64,000 bases of DNA from Ruminococcus sp. OA3 (GTDB lineage: Bacteria; Bacillota; Clostridia; Lachnospirales; Lachnospiraceae). Below, piece after piece: positions 16,137 to 27,640 of the stretch. Position 1 is the stretch's first letter. Every line of letters starts with the position of its first letter. The DNA lies in contig NZ_JAKNTO010000001.1 in the NCBI RefSeq assembly GCF_022440845.1, positions 3,348,001 to 3,412,000 of the forward strand, read 5' to 3'. The notes under the pieces were generated by a model. It was not told the DNA's origin. It searched no databases and worked only from the letters and a program-made list of their open reading frames with translations. The translations under genes were made by a program, and so were the position numbers.

Positions 16137-17042
16137 TTATTGTCTCAAGATCCTGATCAGCCAGAATACTTTTTGCAATACTCCCATGAATATCAGGCCC
16201 GTTCCGAAAGAGAACAGATTTGCAGCCACAGCATATACCACAGGCTTTTTCCCCTTTTTAGTTCCATTACTGATGGAAGTGCCTAAACATTCCCGGTATA
16301 CTACGGCCTCTGTTCCGGTTATAAGTACCTCCATCCAGATATAATGGAATATATATGCCCATGGACCCTGATGTATTTCCAGCGTCACAAGAAGAATATT
16401 TAAGAACAACTGTGTCAGCACATTTGTTATGATGATAATCTTTATTTCACGCCCTGTCCGATATCCAAACAAAAGCCCAATCAGTAGCTCTAATATGATA
16501 GTAGCAGCCATACATGCAGCAGCCGATGTCACTTCAGGTTTATAATTATTACTTTTCTGTATTGTCTCAGACCCCAGAACCATGGCCTCTGAACTATCCA
16601 CACCGTTAAGATCAACCACAAAATTACTGTAAAACGCATATTGGCTGTAGATCTTATCACTTACTGCATAGTTGTCGGATTCCGGAAAATACAACAAGAT
16701 TTTAAATCTGTGAGGGGGACGTTCAAACCATCTAAATTGTCCGCTGTCAGAACATTTTTCAAAACACTGTTGAAAAAGCATACCATCCTCATCACCAAAC
16801 TCTGCAAATGCTTTCCATATATCATATTCACGGTCATCGGAATCGTATAAATCATATCCTCCGTCTTTGGCAGTCGGACCATACCGGCCAGTACATGGGA
16901 CCGGCGAGATCAAGGTGGCATAAAAAACAGTTTCCGGCATGTTTTCAAACGCAATGTTTACCTGTCTCTTGGGGGCAACATCTGCCTGGACAGTTACGGG
17001 AAACAGCATGATAAAAATTACAATCATTAAGAGTTTTTTCAT
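16137..17042 (-). CDS. Unknown exported/membrane protein controlled by a cobalamin riboswitch
   Basis: A 301-residue protein I do not recognise. Residues 1-20 look like a signal peptide (cleavage after VQA). Residues 21-170 form an extracellular domain with two Cys in MLFQQCFEKCSDSG and one in SPVPCTGRYG. Four membrane segments follow at about 175-198, 203-222, 228-247 and 265-287. Downstream of a canonical B12 riboswitch with no other gene in the transcript, so the gene should be expressed under cobalamin limitation. A role in corrinoid capture or salvage is a guess from context only; no BtuF, CbiM or ECF motif is visible. No strong ribosome site precedes the ATG. Confidence 0.75.
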   Translation of the reverse strand: MKKLLMIVIFIMLFPVTVQADVAPKRQVNIAFENMPETVFYATLISPVPCTGRYGPTAKDGGYDLYDSDDREYDIWKAFAEFGDEDGMLFQQCFEKCSDSGQFRWFERPPHRFKILLYFPESDNYAVSDKIYSQYAFYSNFVVDLNGVDSSEAMVLGSETIQKSNNYKPEVTSAAACMAATIILELLIGLLFGYRTGREIKIIIITNVLTQLFLNILLVTLEIHQGPWAYIFHYIWMEVLITGTEAVVYRECLGTSISNGTKKGKKPVVYAVAANLFSFGTGLIFMGVLQKVFWLIRILRQ

Positions 17043-17159
17043 AATGTACCGACTTTCGTTTTATAAATCCGATATCCAATTACTGCCCAATCCTAAAAAA
17101 GAGTACAAAAAATAAGCCTCCGTTCATGCCTCGGATCCTAATTGTCTGGTGGTCATATC

Positions 17160-17296
17160 TTGTTAGTATTCTGACTCGGATTCTTCCTCCAAAAGCACCT
17201 TCCCAGCATAAGCCAGTGGTATAAAGCTTTCTTCGTCCTCCTTACAGCAGGGATGAAACTGCGTGGATTTGCACCACATTCCTAATAATTTCACTG
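17160..17296 (-). ncRNA. Cobalamin (adenosylcobalamin-type) riboswitch
   Basis: Minus-strand RNA contains the B12 aptamer elements in order: GGAATGTGGTGCAAATCCAC, CCCTGCTGTAAGGAGGACGAA, CCACTGG, CTGGGAAGGTGC and the closing CCGAGTCAGAATAC. It lies about 118 bases upstream of the membrane protein start. A short in-frame ORF (17163-17366) over it is spurious. The expression platform is unclear: no clean terminator hairpin precedes the T-runs at 17086-17114. Confidence 0.93.
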
Positions 17297-17321
17297 CAAT
17301 ATTAAGTTTTGTGTTATATAT

Positions 17322-17351
17322 ATAATACAGTATTGCATAATATTTCGTCAA
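17322..17351 (-). promoter_or_regulatory. Promoter of the riboswitch transcript
   Basis: TTGACG (17346-17351), 18-base spacer, TATTAT (17322-17327), followed by further TATATA. The rest of 17352-17490 shows no feature I can support. Confidence 0.6.
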
Positions 17352-17490
17352 CTTTTTTACTATCAATAAATTACGAACTTTTATCTTTTTTTTGAATAAT
17401 TTTCCGTTTTAATCACATATGAAACAGAAGCATTACTCCAGTTTTCCATTCTATCGGTATGCTCAAGATGACTCCTGTATATTTTTAACT

Positions 17491-17522
17491 GATAAAAAAC
17501 AAAAGAACCCTTCCAGGTTCTT
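17491..17522 (-). terminator. Terminator of the atp operon
   Basis: AAGAACC (17503-17509) pairs with GGTTCTT (17516-17522); the minus strand continues TTGTTTTTT. It begins 15 bases after the atpC stop. Confidence 0.85.
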
Positions 17523-17537
17523 CTGCTCCTTTTTCCG

Positions 17538-17945
17538 TTATTTATGCTTACTGGCCGCCTTCAACCTGGACATGGCCCTTGCAAGAGACGCCTGCGTATG
17601 GTAATACTCCACCAGACTCTGCCTCTGGCGAAGCTGTTCCTGTGCCCTCTCCTTTGCTTCCCTCGCCCTTACAATATCGATATCCTCCGGGCGTTCCGCA
17701 GTGTCTACCAGAACGAGCGCACGATTATTGATCATCTGCACAAACCCCGTGCCGACCACCACATCCGTCCAGTTTCCGTCCTCCGTCTGAAAACGCATCT
17801 CGCCGGCGACCACCGCCATTACCATATCCTCATGGTGTGCCATGACAGCGGCTTCTCCGTCCATAGCCGGCAGTATCAGGATTTTGACCAGACCTTCGTA
17901 AAATATTTTATCTGTTGCTATGATGGAGACTCTAAATGTACTCAT
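17538..17945 (-). CDS. atpC: ATP synthase F1 epsilon subunit
   Basis: The 135-residue epsilon subunit of the central stalk, which couples rotation and can inhibit ATP hydrolysis. The N-terminal beta-sandwich (residues 1-85: FRVSIIATDKIFYEG, PAMDGEAAVMAHHEDMVMAVVAGEM) and a C-terminal helical hairpin rich in Arg, Gln and Ala (about 90-135) are both present. Last gene of the atp operon, 15 bases after atpD and followed by the terminator. Confidence 0.94.
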   Translation of the reverse strand: MSTFRVSIIATDKIFYEGLVKILILPAMDGEAAVMAHHEDMVMAVVAGEMRFQTEDGNWTDVVVGTGFVQMINNRALVLVDTAERPEDIDIVRAREAKERAQEQLRQRQSLVEYYHTQASLARAMSRLKAASKHK

Positions 17946-17960
17946 GGAATCACTCTCCCG

Positions 17961-20295
<2,335 letters not shown>

Positions 20296-20301
20296 ATGCC
20301 G

Positions 20302-21813
20302 TCACCTGTTCTTAAATTCTATTGCAATGTCAACAATCTTTTTCATCAAATCATCTGTCAGTACCTTCGTATCATTGATTTCCCTGGCAACTTCAGGGTG
20401 TACACTCGCAAAAAATGAAAGCATATCAGCCTGAAACTGTTTGATCTCTTTTGCATCCACATCGAGCAGCACTTTGCCTGTTGCCGCGCACAGCGTGATG
20501 ACCTGATCCGACAGGCTCATTGGCTGGCACAGCGGCTGTTTCAACAGCTGCATCAATCCACTTCCGTATTTCAGCTGTTCTGTTGTAGCCGGATCAAGGT
20601 CCGAACTGAACTGCGTGAAAATCTCCATCTCCCGATACTGTGCCAGATCGATACGGACGCTGCCTGCTGCTTTTTTCATGGCTTTTGTCTGGGCTGCACC
20701 GCCGACACGAGATACTGACAGTCCCACGTTGACAGCAGGCCGCATGCCGGCAAAGAACAGGTCACTTTCCAGGAAAATCTGTCCGTCTGTGATGGATATG
20801 ACGTTTGTCGGTATATATGCGGATACATCTCCTGCCTGCGTCTCGATAATAGGAAGTGCTGTGATCGAACCTCCGCCCTTCTCATCGCTCAGACGACTGG
20901 AACGCTCCAGAAGCCTGGAGTGAAGATAAAAGACATCTCCCGGATAAGCTTCCCTTCCCGGAGATCTGCCCAGCAGAAGTGACAGCGCACGATAGGCGAC
21001 CGCATGCTTAGACAGATCATCATAGACGATCAAAACATCTTTTCCCTGATACATAAAATATTCCGCAAGTGCCGTGGCTGAATACGGTGCGATATACTGA
21101 AGTGAAGCGCAGTCACTGGCCGTCGCCGAAACGACCACCGAATAATCCATCGCATCATGCTTCTGAAGCGTATTTACCACTTTCGCCACTGTCGACGCTT
21201 TCTGTCCGATCGCGGCATAGATGCAGATCACATCCTTACCCTTCTGATTCAGGATCGTATCAATCGCAATAGATGTTTTTCCGGTCTGCCGGTCACCGAT
21301 GATCAGCTCTCTCTGTCCACGTCCGATCGGGAACATGGAATCAATGGCCAGGATCCCCGTCTCCATCGGTACATCGACAGACTTACGGTCAATGATCCCC
21401 GGCGCCTCATTTTCTATTGGGCGGTAATCATCCGAAGGAATCTCTCCTTTGCCGTCGATCGGAGAGCCCAGCGCATCCACGATACGTCCAATATAGCCCT
21501 CTCCCACTGGAATGCCTGCTTTGCGTTCTGTACGTCTGACTTTCGTCCCCTCACGGATTCCTGCCTCTTTTCCGAACAGAATACAGCCGGTCTCATTTCT
21601 TTTGATATCCTGAACCATGCCTTTTAAACCATTTTCAAATATTACGATTTCACCGTACATCACATGGTTCAGACCATAAACCGTAGCAATACCGTCGCCG
21701 ACCCAGATAACAGTGCCTGTTTCCGTGGCTTTTTCGTTTATTTCAAAATTCTCAATTTCGCTTTTTAAAATCGATATGATTTCATCTGAACTAAATGCAC
21801 CCACTCTTTTCAC
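20302..21813 (-). CDS. atpA: ATP synthase F1 alpha subunit
   Basis: Non-catalytic nucleotide-binding subunit, 503 residues. P-loop [15 protein letters not shown] near residue 170, Walker [18 protein letters not shown], and signature [31 protein letters not shown]-type region (given in parts: [13 protein letters not shown], then [13 protein letters not shown]). [16 protein letters not shown] holds the arginine finger. Its ATG overlaps the atpH stop by four bases. Confidence 0.97.
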   Translation of the reverse strand: MKRVGAFSSDEIISILKSEIENFEINEKATETGTVIWVGDGIATVYGLNHVMYGEIVIFENGLKGMVQDIKRNETGCILFGKEAGIREGTKVRRTERKAGIPVGEGYIGRIVDALGSPIDGKGEIPSDDYRPIENEAPGIIDRKSVDVPMETGILAIDSMFPIGRGQRELIIGDRQTGKTSIAIDTILNQKGKDVICIYAAIGQKASTVAKVVNTLQKHDAMDYSVVVSATASDCASLQYIAPYSATALAEYFMYQGKDVLIVYDDLSKHAVAYRALSLLLGRSPGREAYPGDVFYLHSRLLERSSRLSDEKGGGSITALPIIETQAGDVSAYIPTNVISITDGQIFLESDLFFAGMRPAVNVGLSVSRVGGAAQTKAMKKAAGSVRIDLAQYREMEIFTQFSSDLDPATTEQLKYGSGLMQLLKQPLCQPMSLSDQVITLCAATGKVLLDVDAKEIKQFQADMLSFFASVHPEVAREINDTKVLTDDLMKKIVDIAIEFKNR

Positions 21814-22313
21814 CTCCGGGTCAGTTTTTGTTCTAATTGTTGAAGTCTCCCCTTGAGGCTCCAGTCATATTCCTCGTCATTCACACGCAGAACAAATCCG
21901 CCGATCAGTTCCGGCTTCCCTATTTTCTCAAGGACAACTTGTTTTGCATGATATTTTTTCTTTAGAAAGGCACAGATTTTTTCTTCCTGCGCCTCCGCAG
22001 GCGGTGTCACACATTCAATCACAGCGTCCACGGTCCTATTCTGCGTATGTACATATTTTCTGTATTCCCGAAATATCTCCTGCAGGTCATCAACCCTGTC
22101 ATTACTGCAGATCACTTTCAGAAAGCTATGTAACTCTGCCGGGAAAATACGGTCAATCACTCTGTATTTTTCTTTCATCTGGACAACCGGACTCTTTAAA
22201 GCTTTCAAAATGAGAGGCTCTTTATCCAGAAGCTCCTCTGTCTGCGCAATCTCATCTCCGGGAATGGCAAGGTCAAACAAGACTCTGGCATAATTAATTG
22301 CTGTTTGTGTCAT
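21810..22313 (-). CDS. atpH: ATP synthase delta subunit
   Basis: Peripheral stalk subunit of 167 residues joining b subunits to the top of F1. Start motif [13 protein letters not shown] is typical; [24 protein letters not shown] is the conserved central helix region and the C-terminus has [28 protein letters not shown], quoted here only as the [12 protein letters not shown] family signature. The ATG at 22313 lies 20 bases within the atpF end and has AGGTG upstream; a GTG at 22322 is an alternative. Confidence 0.92.
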   Translation of the reverse strand: MTQTAINYARVLFDLAIPGDEIAQTEELLDKEPLILKALKSPVVQMKEKYRVIDRIFPAELHSFLKVICSNDRVDDLQEIFREYRKYVHTQNRTVDAVIECVTPPAEAQEEKICAFLKKKYHAKQVVLEKIGKPELIGGFVLRVNDEEYDWSLKGRLQQLEQKLTRR

Positions 22314-22797
22314 TGGCTTCACCTGCTTTTGTTAGAAATGAATCGTAGAGCATACGGTCATTATCTTCTCTGCTCTGATCGCTCAGCATTTTAACTGCAG
22401 CAGTCATAGCCAGAGATGCGATCTGAGAGCGCATATCTTCCATCGCCTTTTCCCGACTCATCGCGATGGAGCGATTTGCTTCTTCTACGATTTTTCCAGC
22501 CTTCTCGTTGGCCTCGCGAACAATTCGCTCTGCTTCCTCCCTGGCTGTGGCCTGCGCTTTTTTTACAATTTCTTCAGACGTCTCGTATGCATGATGCAAA
22601 GATGCTTCATATTCCGCTTTCAGCTGATTCGCAGTCTGATTTGCATGATCTGCCGCTTCCAGATTGTTCTTTATCTCTGAATCCCGTTTTTCCATGATGG
22701 CCGAAACCGGTTTGATCAGAAACTTTGTCAATATCAAAAAGAGGATGATCAGGTTAATAACGGTAAAAACAACGTTATAAATGTCAAGGCTAAGCAT
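22294..22797 (-). CDS. atpF: ATP synthase F0 b subunit
   Basis: Peripheral stator subunit, 167 residues from the ATG at 22797 (GTG at 22806 is possible). One N-terminal membrane helix (NVVFTVINLIILFLILTKF) is followed by a long charged helix of Ala, Glu and Lys reaching the C-terminus, the expected coiled-coil dimer. IKPVSAIMEKRDSEIKNNLE marks the membrane-proximal hinge. It lies between the c and delta genes. Confidence 0.94.
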   Translation of the reverse strand: MLSLDIYNVVFTVINLIILFLILTKFLIKPVSAIMEKRDSEIKNNLEAADHANQTANQLKAEYEASLHHAYETSEEIVKKAQATAREEAERIVREANEKAGKIVEEANRSIAMSREKAMEDMRSQIASLAMTAAVKMLSDQSREDNDRMLYDSFLTKAGEANDTNSN

Positions 22798-22818
22798 CTG
22801 CCTCACCTGCCTTTCAAT

Positions 22819-23046
22819 TTATTTTAAGAATAAGATGATCAGAAGCGCAATAACAAAACCATAGATGGCTGTCGCCTCTGCAAGTGCACATCCCAGAAGA
22901 AGTGCTTTACTGATCTTTCCCTCTGCTTCCGGCTGCCTTGCGATTGCATCCGTTGCTTTTGACGTGGCAATTCCAATACCCACGCCTGCACCTACACCTG
23001 TTAAAACTGCGATTCCTGCTCCGATTGCGATTAAAGTTGTTGACAT
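22819..23046 (-). CDS. atpE: ATP synthase F0 c subunit
   Basis: Proteolipid of 75 residues with two membrane helices joined by the polar loop ARQPEAEGK. The ion-binding Glu is in CALAEATAIYGFVIALL near residue 57. Compared with sodium-type c rings (Q in GxGQG of helix 1 and ES/ET after the Glu), helix 1 reads GVGIGIA with Ile at the Gln position and Ala follows the Glu, so two usual Na+ ligands are missing while Thr and Tyr remain. Proton coupling is therefore the more likely reading, but not certain. AAAGGAG lies upstream. Confidence 0.95.
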   Translation of the reverse strand: MSTTLIAIGAGIAVLTGVGAGVGIGIATSKATDAIARQPEAEGKISKALLLGCALAEATAIYGFVIALLIILFLK

Positions 23047-23069
23047 AATTGAACACTCCTTTTCTTTTT

Positions 23070-23759
23070 CTAATCCTCAATTGCTTCCTTGATAAACAAT
23101 GCCGTTAAAAATACAAATACGTATGCCTGAATGAGACCGTCAAAAATATCAAAATAAAAACTGAACGGTATCGGCAAAAGTACGGGGAGAAGCTGCTTCA
23201 GCAGCTCCATAACAACAAATCCTCCCAGGATATTTCCGAAAAGCCGCATACAAAGTGACAGCGGCCGGATAAATATCTCGAGCACATTGATTGGTGCTAT
23301 GATTGCAATCGGCTGGGCAAAACTTTTGCCCCACCCTTTCCAACCCTTTTTGTGAATACCCGCATACTCGATCAGAACGATACTCATCACTGACAGAGCG
23401 GCAGTCACATTCAGATCCTTGGTCGGAGGCTTCATTCCAAACAGACCGATCACATTACTGATACCCAGATAGACAATGACCGTGATCAGATACGGAACAT
23501 ACCGCCTGCCGCTCCTGCCCAGGATATCTTCAAAGAATCTGCTGATCCAACTGACAAATGATTCCAGTATCAACTGCTTCCTGCCAGGATTGTGAACCTT
23601 CAGGTTTCTGACAAGCACCAGACACAGCACCAATACTGCCGCCATAATGATCCAGGTCACTACCACCGACTCCTTCACCGGAATCCCGCCGAAAATGGGA
23701 ATTGTAAATACAGTCTCACAATTCAGCTCTTCCAACAGGGACGATGCCAGATTATCCAT
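23070..23759 (-). CDS. atpB: ATP synthase F0 a subunit
   Basis: Stator subunit holding the ion half-channels, 229 residues with about six membrane helices. The essential Arg lies in PLSLCMRLFGNILGGFVVMELL near residue 160, and the C-terminal helix LIQAYVFVFLTALFI matches the family. First gene of the atpBEFHAGDC operon; no atpI is found upstream. Confidence 0.95.
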   Translation of the reverse strand: MDNLASSLLEELNCETVFTIPIFGGIPVKESVVVTWIIMAAVLVLCLVLVRNLKVHNPGRKQLILESFVSWISRFFEDILGRSGRRYVPYLITVIVYLGISNVIGLFGMKPPTKDLNVTAALSVMSIVLIEYAGIHKKGWKGWGKSFAQPIAIIAPINVLEIFIRPLSLCMRLFGNILGGFVVMELLKQLLPVLLPIPFSFYFDIFDGLIQAYVFVFLTALFIKEAIED

Positions 23760-23824
23760 AACTCTCGCTTCCTTTCTTTTATTCTGTCAGATGCTCTCCT
23801 TTCTTATTAAAATTAATTTAATCA

Positions 23825-23853
23825 ACTATAACTCTGTTTTTTTACAACGTCAA
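23825..23853 (-). promoter_or_regulatory. Promoter of the atp operon
   Basis: TTGACG (23848-23853), 17-base spacer, TATAGT (23825-23830), about 65 bases before atpB. The remaining 23854-24088 stretch is very AT-rich and shows no gene. Confidence 0.75.
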
Positions 23854-24088
23854 CTATTAAAGTTTACCCACATTTTTATTTCCCCTCCCCTTTCTTTTGT
23901 CTATATTATATATTATTTCATTGTTTATTCATTTTTTATTGTGTGATATGACCTCTTTTTCCCGGACCGGTAATCTCACGATAACATTTTTCCAGTGTTT
24001 CACAATTATAATAGGTAGAAATTTTGTAGAATGCTATAAAAAGCTGTCTTTTTTGATCATAAACCTTCATATTATAATGCTGACAAAA

Positions 24089-24135
24089 AAGAATCCGGCA
24101 ATGTCAGAAGTATTTCTGAAAAATGCCGGATTCTT
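24089..24135 (-). terminator. Terminator of trpS
   Basis: Twelve-base perfect stem (24089-24100 with 24124-24135), followed by TTTT on the minus strand. Confidence 0.9.
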
Positions 24136-24158
24136 AACACATTTCTGCTCTTTTTTAT

Positions 24159-25163
24159 TTACCGGATGCGGTCCGGAAAGCCGATTTTACGCTGAACCTT
24201 CCGCAGCGTTTTTGTTGCATAATAATTCGCTTTTTCAGCGTTTTCTTTAATTATAGAATCAATATACGCCTTATCCTGCTCCAGTCGGTGCACTTCATCC
24301 TGCAGAGGCTTCAAAACACTGACTACCGCCTCGCCCACTGCCATCTTAAAATCACCGTAGCCTTTGCCGTCAAACTCTTTTACCGCTTCGTCCGGGGTCC
24401 TTCCGGTGCACGCACAGTAGATATCAATCAAATTCTTAACTCCGGGCTGTTCCGCACGGTATGCGACACACGCCTCGGAATCTGTGACTGCACGTTTACA
24501 TTTCCGGATAATCGTATCCGGATCATCCATCAGATAAATGCTGCCGTTAGGATTCTCATCGGATTTTGACATTTTCTTTTCGGGGTCCTGCAGACTCATG
24601 ATCTTTGCCCCTACTTTGCCGATAAAGGCTTCCGGAACAGTGAAAACATCTCCGTAAATATTATTAAAACGCATCGCGATATCTCTTGTAATCTCAAGGT
24701 GCTGCATCTGATCGATACCTACAGGTACAACATCCGCCTGATACAACAGGATATCCGCAGCCATCAGCACCGGATATGTAAATAACCCGGCATTGATATT
24801 GTCCGCATGTTTTGCTGACTTGTCTTTAAACTGCGTCATGCGGTTGAGTTCCCCCATATACGTAAAGCAGTTTAAGATCCAGGAGAGTTCCGCATGACCG
24901 GATACGTGTGACTGATAATAGATGCAGTTTTTCTTTGGATCCAGTCCTGCCGCGATATATAATGTCAGCAGTGCACGCGCCCTCTTTCTGAGGACTGCGG
25001 GATCCTGGCGAACTGTTATGGAATGCATATCCACCACACTGTAGAAGCATTCATATTCATCACTGAGCGTAACCCAGTTTTTCAGCGCGCCGAGATAATT
25101 TCCCAATGTAAGATTTCCGGTTGCCTGCATGCCGCTGAACAACACTTTTTTATCATTTATCAT
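24159..25163 (-). CDS. trpS: Tryptophanyl-tRNA synthetase
   Basis: Class I synthetase of 334 residues charging tRNA-Trp. The HIGH-like motif is TGNLTLGNYLGAL near residue 15 and KMSKS is KKMSKSDENPNG near residue 195. GVDQ-type tRNA/Trp pocket residues appear as VPVGIDQMQHLEITRDIA. The ATG at 25163 follows AGAGG by nine bases; the longer in-frame reading to 25262 covers the leader. I looked for a T-box and did not see the specifier or antiterminator GGTGG pattern in the 100 bases upstream. Confidence 0.96.
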   Translation of the reverse strand: MINDKKVLFSGMQATGNLTLGNYLGALKNWVTLSDEYECFYSVVDMHSITVRQDPAVLRKRARALLTLYIAAGLDPKKNCIYYQSHVSGHAELSWILNCFTYMGELNRMTQFKDKSAKHADNINAGLFTYPVLMAADILLYQADVVPVGIDQMQHLEITRDIAMRFNNIYGDVFTVPEAFIGKVGAKIMSLQDPEKKMSKSDENPNGSIYLMDDPDTIIRKCKRAVTDSEACVAYRAEQPGVKNLIDIYCACTGRTPDEAVKEFDGKGYGDFKMAVGEAVVSVLKPLQDEVHRLEQDKAYIDSIIKENAEKANYYATKTLRKVQRKIGFPDRIR

Positions 25164-25247
25164 GTCCGAGTACCTCTGTTTTTCTATAAGTTTTCTTATT
25201 TTGTTAAGTTTATCACCACAAAATAGGAAAGTCAAGCAAGGCCCCGC

Positions 25248-25276
25248 TTGAAAATGAATCATTTTCCCTATATAAT
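25248..25276 (+). promoter_or_regulatory. Promoter of luxS
   Basis: TTGAAA (25248-25253), 17-base spacer, TATAAT (25271-25276), giving a leader of about 40 bases. Confidence 0.8.
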
Positions 25277-25323
25277 AAGACAGAACTTATCACACATTAT
25301 AAATCATAAAAGGAGATTTCAAC

Positions 25324-25800
25324 ATGAAAAAAATACCCAGCTTTTCCATTGATCATAACAAGCTGCAGCCAGGCGTATACGTTTCCCGGAAAGACCAGAT
25401 TGGATCAGAAGTTGTGACCACCTTCGATCTGCGTATTACCTCGCCCAACGAAGAGCCGGTCATGAACACTGCCGAAGTACACGCGCTCGAGCACGTGGCT
25501 GCTACTTATCTCAGAAACCATGAAACTTATGGGGAAAAGGTTGTATATGTCGGTCCGATGGGCTGCCGTACCGGGTTTTATCTGCTGTTATCCGGCGATT
25601 ACGAATCCGCTGACATTGTCCCGCTGCTGATCGATACCTTTCAATTTGTCACAGACTTTGAAGGTGAGATACCCGGAGCCTGTGCCAGAGACTGCGGAAA
25701 TTATCTGGATATGAATCTGGATATGGCAAAATACTGGTCACGCCGCTATCTGGACGTGCTGACTGATATAAAACCGGACCGCCTTGTCTATCCATCATAA
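25324..25800 (+). CDS. luxS: S-ribosylhomocysteine lyase (autoinducer-2 synthase)
   Basis: Metalloenzyme of 158 residues cleaving S-ribosylhomocysteine to homocysteine and DPD, the AI-2 precursor, within the activated methyl cycle. The metal site is HALEH (residues about 54-58) plus Cys in GACARDCGNYLDMNL; the catalytic Cys is in GPMGCRTGFYLL. AAAGGAG precedes the ATG. The next gene on the same strand starts 21 bases downstream, but no functional tie is evident. Confidence 0.97.
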   Translation: MKKIPSFSIDHNKLQPGVYVSRKDQIGSEVVTTFDLRITSPNEEPVMNTAEVHALEHVAATYLRNHETYGEKVVYVGPMGCRTGFYLLLSGDYESADIVPLLIDTFQFVTDFEGEIPGACARDCGNYLDMNLDMAKYWSRRYLDVLTDIKPDRLVYPS

Positions 25801-25821
25801 GAGAATGCCGAGGGGGTACAA

Positions 25822-26886
25822 ATGAAAAAATTAAAACAGATATTTAATCATATATTTATCGAGGGCTTAAGCGGCATGGCTTTCGGCCTCTTTGCGACTC
25901 TGATCACAGGGACCATCATCCAGCAGATCGGGACACTGATCGGCGGAACGTTCGGTGACCTGCTCTTCCTGACCGGCAAAATGGCGGCAGCTGTCACGGG
26001 AGCCGGAATCGGCGTCGGTGTGGCAATTAAATTTAAGGAAAGTCCACTTGTCACGCTGTCCTCCGCCACTGCGGGAATGGTCGGCGGTTTCGCGTCCAAG
26101 CTTCTCGCCGGAAGCCTGATGGCAGATGGCGCCGTTGTACTGGCCGGACCCGGTGAACCGCTCGGTGCTTTCATAGCCGCCATGGTTGGAATCACGCTGG
26201 GACATCTCGTATCCGGAAAGACGAAAATCGACATTCTCGTCACACCATTTGTCACGATCGTGAGCGGCTCCGCTGCCGGCCTCCTTGTAGGTCCGCCAAT
26301 CTCTTCTTTTATGGTATGGCTCGGCGGTCTTGTCAACTGGGGGACGGAACAGCAGCCTCTTCTGATGGGAATCATCGTATCTGTTATCATGGGCATGGTC
26401 CTGACACTCCCCATCAGTTCCGCCGCCCTTGGTATCATTCTGGATCTGTCAGGACTGGCTGCCGGTGCTGCAACGATCGGTTGCTGCTGTAACATGGTGG
26501 GTTTTGCCGTAGCAAGTTACCGCGAAAACAAACTCGGCGGTCTTCTGGCACAGGGGCTTGGCACTTCGATGCTGCAGGTTCCCAACATCATGAAAAAACC
26601 GGTCATCTGGATTCCCGCAATCCTTTCAAGTGCAATCCTCGGCCCCATTGGGACACTGGTTTTCCGTATGACAAGCAACGCAACAGGTTCCGGTATGGGA
26701 ACAGCCGGCCTGGTCGGTCAGATTATGACATGGCAGGTTATGACCGCCGCTGAAAGCCCGGGTCTTGTGCTGTTTAAGATTCTCGTCATCCAGATCCTGC
26801 TTCCAGCGGCTGTGACTCTGCTGATCTCGGAGCTGATGCGCAAAAAGGGCTGGATCAAATATGGCGATATGAAGCTTGACCTTTAA
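25822..26886 (+). CDS. PTS IIC-like membrane transporter (PTS_EIIC_2 family)
   Basis: A 354-residue, Gly/Ala-rich membrane protein with about nine helices, resembling the EIIC-type family annotated as PTS_EIIC_2 in Firmicutes. There is no IIA or IIB domain, no Cys or His phosphorylation motif and no PTS partner nearby, so it may act as a stand-alone regulator or permease. Runs such as ATITGAGIGVGVAIKFKESP (residues about 55-75) repeat an internal pattern. GAGGGGG precedes the ATG. Co-transcription with luxS is likely. Substrate unknown. Confidence 0.75.
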   Translation: MKKLKQIFNHIFIEGLSGMAFGLFATLITGTIIQQIGTLIGGTFGDLLFLTGKMAAAVTGAGIGVGVAIKFKESPLVTLSSATAGMVGGFASKLLAGSLMADGAVVLAGPGEPLGAFIAAMVGITLGHLVSGKTKIDILVTPFVTIVSGSAAGLLVGPPISSFMVWLGGLVNWGTEQQPLLMGIIVSVIMGMVLTLPISSAALGIILDLSGLAAGAATIGCCCNMVGFAVASYRENKLGGLLAQGLGTSMLQVPNIMKKPVIWIPAILSSAILGPIGTLVFRMTSNATGSGMGTAGLVGQIMTWQVMTAAESPGLVLFKILVIQILLPAAVTLLISELMRKKGWIKYGDMKLDL

Positions 26887-26914
26887 TTATTAAATAACAG
26901 AGTATCCTATAGCA

Positions 26915-26949
26915 CGAAAAAAGGGCTGCATCCATGCAGTCCTTTTTTC
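26915..26949. terminator. Bidirectional terminator
   Basis: AAAAAAGG-GCTGCAT stem with its complement ending in six T on both strands, between the convergent transporter gene and the 26962-27627 gene. Confidence 0.92.
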
Positions 26950-26961
26950 ATGCGTATTTAC

Positions 26962-27627
26962 TTACCCAAGTTCCTCCTCAGTTCTGACCAGTTCTTCGAT
27001 CGCACCTGCATTGTTTGGAAACTTGGCTGCAAAACAGTCAAGCACTGCCCGTCTGACGATATCATACTCTCCCATACTCTTTATCATATCCGGCACACAG
27101 TATGCTACACGGTAAAACTCCGTCGCTATTTTCTGAACCACGCGGTCCTGACTCATCGTTCCCAGTCCCAGAATAATTCCCGTATATTTTTTGTCAGTCT
27201 GGCAGATATCCATATAGAAATCCAGCATATGATAAAACTCCAGATACAGAAGCTCTTCTGCCGCTTCCCCATCCCGTTCCACAATATCAAAACACATACT
27301 GCCAATCAGTTTATCAATCTCTTTTTTGTGCCATCTCGCGATCCGTTTTCCTTTTACTATGTTGGAGTAGTAGATCAGATTAATCCATGCTGCCAGAAAT
27401 TGATCCACTCCCGCTTTTACGCCGTAGCGTTTTTCCCAAAGTTCCATGCGGATTTTGTTTTTCTCCGGCTCCAGGCCCTGTCCGATGGCATATTCCAGCA
27501 GGTCTTTACGCTTATCAGCATCTGTTGTACTGTAATAATCGTCCGGCCACTTCATCTCCCGCACTTCTTTCTTTTCTTCTGCCTGGGTTCTCATCTGCTT
27601 TTGTTCTTTTACTTTTGCTAAATCCAT
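26962..27627 (-). CDS. Uncharacterised helical protein
   Basis: A 221-residue soluble, mostly helical protein that I do not recognise beyond being of a type seen in Lachnospiraceae. The first 25 residues are Lys/Glu/Gln-rich and likely coiled. The central part has aromatic-rich helices (FLAAWINLIYYSN, YLEFYHMLDFYMDIC), and there is no signal peptide or membrane segment. It starts 13 bases downstream of the glf stop and is probably the last gene of a truA-glf transcript. A ribosome site (GGAGACGG) precedes the ATG. Confidence 0.7.
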   Translation of the reverse strand: MDLAKVKEQKQMRTQAEEKKEVREMKWPDDYYSTTDADKRKDLLEYAIGQGLEPEKNKIRMELWEKRYGVKAGVDQFLAAWINLIYYSNIVKGKRIARWHKKEIDKLIGSMCFDIVERDGEAAEELLYLEFYHMLDFYMDICQTDKKYTGIILGLGTMSQDRVVQKIATEFYRVAYCVPDMIKSMGEYDIVRRAVLDCFAAKFPNNAGAIEELVRTEEELG

Positions 27628-27640
27628 TTTTCTCCGTCTC

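Noticed and set aside
17163-17366. 67-codon ORF on the minus strand
   Set aside because: It lies wholly over the cobalamin riboswitch and its promoter; conserved RNA motifs explain the sequence.
25164-25262. T-box leader for trpS
   Set aside because: No T-box sequence, specifier loop or antiterminator found in the short leader.
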